DNA of 64,000 nt from the NCBI RefSeq assembly GCF_037975245.1, contig NC_092571.1, positions 3,020,501-3,084,500 of the forward strand, read 5' to 3'. The stretch is from Apostichopus japonicus (taxonomy: Eukaryota; Echinodermata; Holothuroidea; Aspidochirotida; Stichopodidae). Position numbers and translations under genes: made by a program. Of the stretch, positions 62,357-64,000 are shown one piece after another. Position 1 is the stretch's first letter; the number at the start of each line of letters is the position of its first letter. The notes under the pieces are model-generated. The model saw only the letters and a program-made list of their open reading frames with translations, searched no databases and had not been told where the DNA came from.

Positions 62357-63310
62357 TAATGAACTTTACGTGATTAGTAATTGAGGTATAGATAGGACAG
62401 ATCAGAAGTAGAGTTGGAGACAGGTAAGCACAGGAAGCTGTATATTTATTTATGACTGATAATTTATGAGGAACATGACCCTTAAAAGCATCCTGATAAA
62501 ATCTGCATACAGATCTGGTATTTGGAATTTTTGACATTTGAACAACATTTGAAGATTTCTTGTACATTTTTAACCATACCTGACCTACAGTAACTGAAGC
62601 AAACATGTGCATCATGTGATGTCATATAGATCATGCAAATAATTTAAACAATTATTTCTACACTAAACTGTACATATTGCATTGATGGATCAGTTCATTG
62701 CTATATTTTGCACCAATACAGCCTACAGTATGTAACTATTTTTCTCGTAAACTATTTAGCAAGGACGGACTGCTTAAAGCCAAGGATCAAAGCAATAGCG
62801 TGAAAGTGGATCCCAAGTCCCCAAAGCATCAAAAGATTTTGGTCGACATAGTTACGCAACCCCAAAAAGTCACACCTATTTGCAGCAAGTTCATTTATTA
62901 TACGAACTGGTAATGTACTTCAACTGCAGTATCGGTATTTGCAAATTTCAGTATGTATACATGTATTGTATGTATGTACAGTAATGTATGCATGTATGTA
63001 AACATATAGAAAACGACCAACCTACGCTGTTTGTTTTTGCTTTTCTCGGAAGTCTCTTGAGCAATTCTTTGTATTTTTCTTCTCTGTATTACTCAAACTA
63101 TATTATAAGATTACAATCGAACGAATCGAGGCCCCTTTATACATGGGGAAGTTTAGTTCCTTAATTCGAATCACATCTTTCGAGAACGTCCCCTTCAAAA
63201 AGTAGTCTGAAACAAGAGTTCAGAGCAAACTTGATCTATATTTCAAATGTTGGACCCATACCAACGATTTTGATGAGATGTTGTTATTATTCTTAAATTA
63301 AGAAAAATGT

Positions 63311-63832
63311 TTGGTGGAATTATTCCAACTGTTTGATCCAAGTTTCGATTCAAATCAAATCAACATGGAAGAAAGAAGAAGAACAATCATATCTTTCAAG
63401 CAGCAAGAACAGAATTATATCCAAGACCAATGCATAATTTGCATAATAATCATAATAATAATCATGAAATCTTTCCCCACAAAGTTACCCGGCAGCATGG
63501 TGAGTTCACGCACAAGACGGTCGAAGGCGAACAAAAAAGAAAAAATTCACTCGAATTTGCAGAACGGAAACAATTTTAATAACTCTAGGCAAGTCATTGC
63601 AACATTGGTAAAACGCGTAACAAAGAAGGTAAAGAGGGTTGTTATTCTATCAATCACGGCCGGTCTCGCGGAACTCTTTACGCCGAGGAATCTGAGGCGA
63701 ACGACATTTAAACATTTACATCAAATGATTGTTATTGCGGTTCGTCTCAGGGGTGATTTGGGAGAGCTATTTACGGCGAGGGAGCGTCGTAGTCGTCAAT
63801 CAAGTCGCTCTACAATGTTGGATGAACCATGA
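63311..63832 (+). CDS. Hypothetical basic protein ORF with internal repeat
   Basis: A 173-codon frame from an ATG at 63311. The N-terminal third is low-complexity (an Ile run from an ATA/ATC repeat). The C-terminal part (from about 63590) is GC-richer and contains two similar phrases about 35-37 residues apart, AGLAELFTPRNLRRT and GDLGELFTARERRSR, each after a hydrophobic stretch. The internal repeat and base composition make the second half a possible exon, perhaps starting at ATG 63471 or 63498. No splice evidence, no recognised family. Confidence 0.25.
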   Translation: MVELFQLFDPSFDSNQINMEERRRTIISFKQQEQNYIQDQCIICIIIIIIIMKSFPTKLPGSMVSSRTRRSKANKKEKIHSNLQNGNNFNNSRQVIATLVKRVTKKVKRVVILSITAGLAELFTPRNLRRTTFKHLHQMIVIAVRLRGDLGELFTARERRSRQSSRSTMLDEP

Positions 63833-64000
63833 TGTCGAGAAAAAAGGGTCATTAAATGTAACTCAATGGCCGACAAAGCACTCTCTGTGATTACATGAAG
63901 CGGCTGTAATGATCACTACGCTGAATTCGCCCGCTAATGAAATCGACTGGAATTTCTCCCGAGATTTGAATATACCGTACGCCCCACGACAACGACGTCG

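Overview
This is an AT-rich window from a metazoan nuclear genome. The evidence is intron-scale non-coding DNA, canonical GT-AG splice sites around short exons, and a dense mix of animal transposable elements: an APE-type LINE with a zinc-knuckle ORF1, BEL/Pao, tRNA-derived SINEs, Penelope-like ends and TTAA-flanked MITEs. The mix suggests a marine invertebrate, perhaps a deuterostome such as an echinoderm. That is an inference from repeat content, because no single-copy gene was recognised well enough to place the species. I see no prokaryotic operons, CRISPR arrays or rRNA genes.

The main host gene is on the minus strand and spans nearly the whole window. Four internal exons (61411-61560, 25607-25655, 10070-10172, 3922-4061) have good acceptors and donors, and their phases join without a break (1/2, 2/1, 0/0). 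They encode about 147 residues of a protein with a coiled-coil-like middle, which I do not recognise. First and last exons were not identified. The introns are about 35.8, 15.4 and 6.0 kb, and most other features lie inside them.

Layout: 0.5-8.6 kb has a palindromic 30-bp minisatellite, a TTAA MITE and a LINE 3'UTR. 11-14.9 kb has low-complexity tracts, a minisatellite with an inverted unit, and a G4 motif. 15.5 kb has a SINE. 19-24 kb has a foldback, diverged tandem arrays and a 123-bp duplication. 25-39 kb has a Penelope-like end, a possible recursive splice site, LINE tails and a 0.78-kb TGTAT/TGTAC satellite. 39.9-43.9 kb has a LINE with intact ORF1 and broken ORF2. 48.5-51.0 kb has a 2.5-kb TIR-bounded element holding eight copies of one 14-bp motif. 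54.2-56.3 kb has the remnant of a spliced zinc-binding-type gene cut into by a BEL/Pao fragment. 57.9-62.4 kb has another MITE, the first recognised host exon and an opposite-orientation SINE.

The features most worth follow-up are the 2.5-kb TIR element with its motif array (48510-50996), the spliced HxxCY/CxxC gene remnant with the BEL junction (54213-56257), and the minus-strand host gene with its possible zero-length-exon splice site at 26557/26558.
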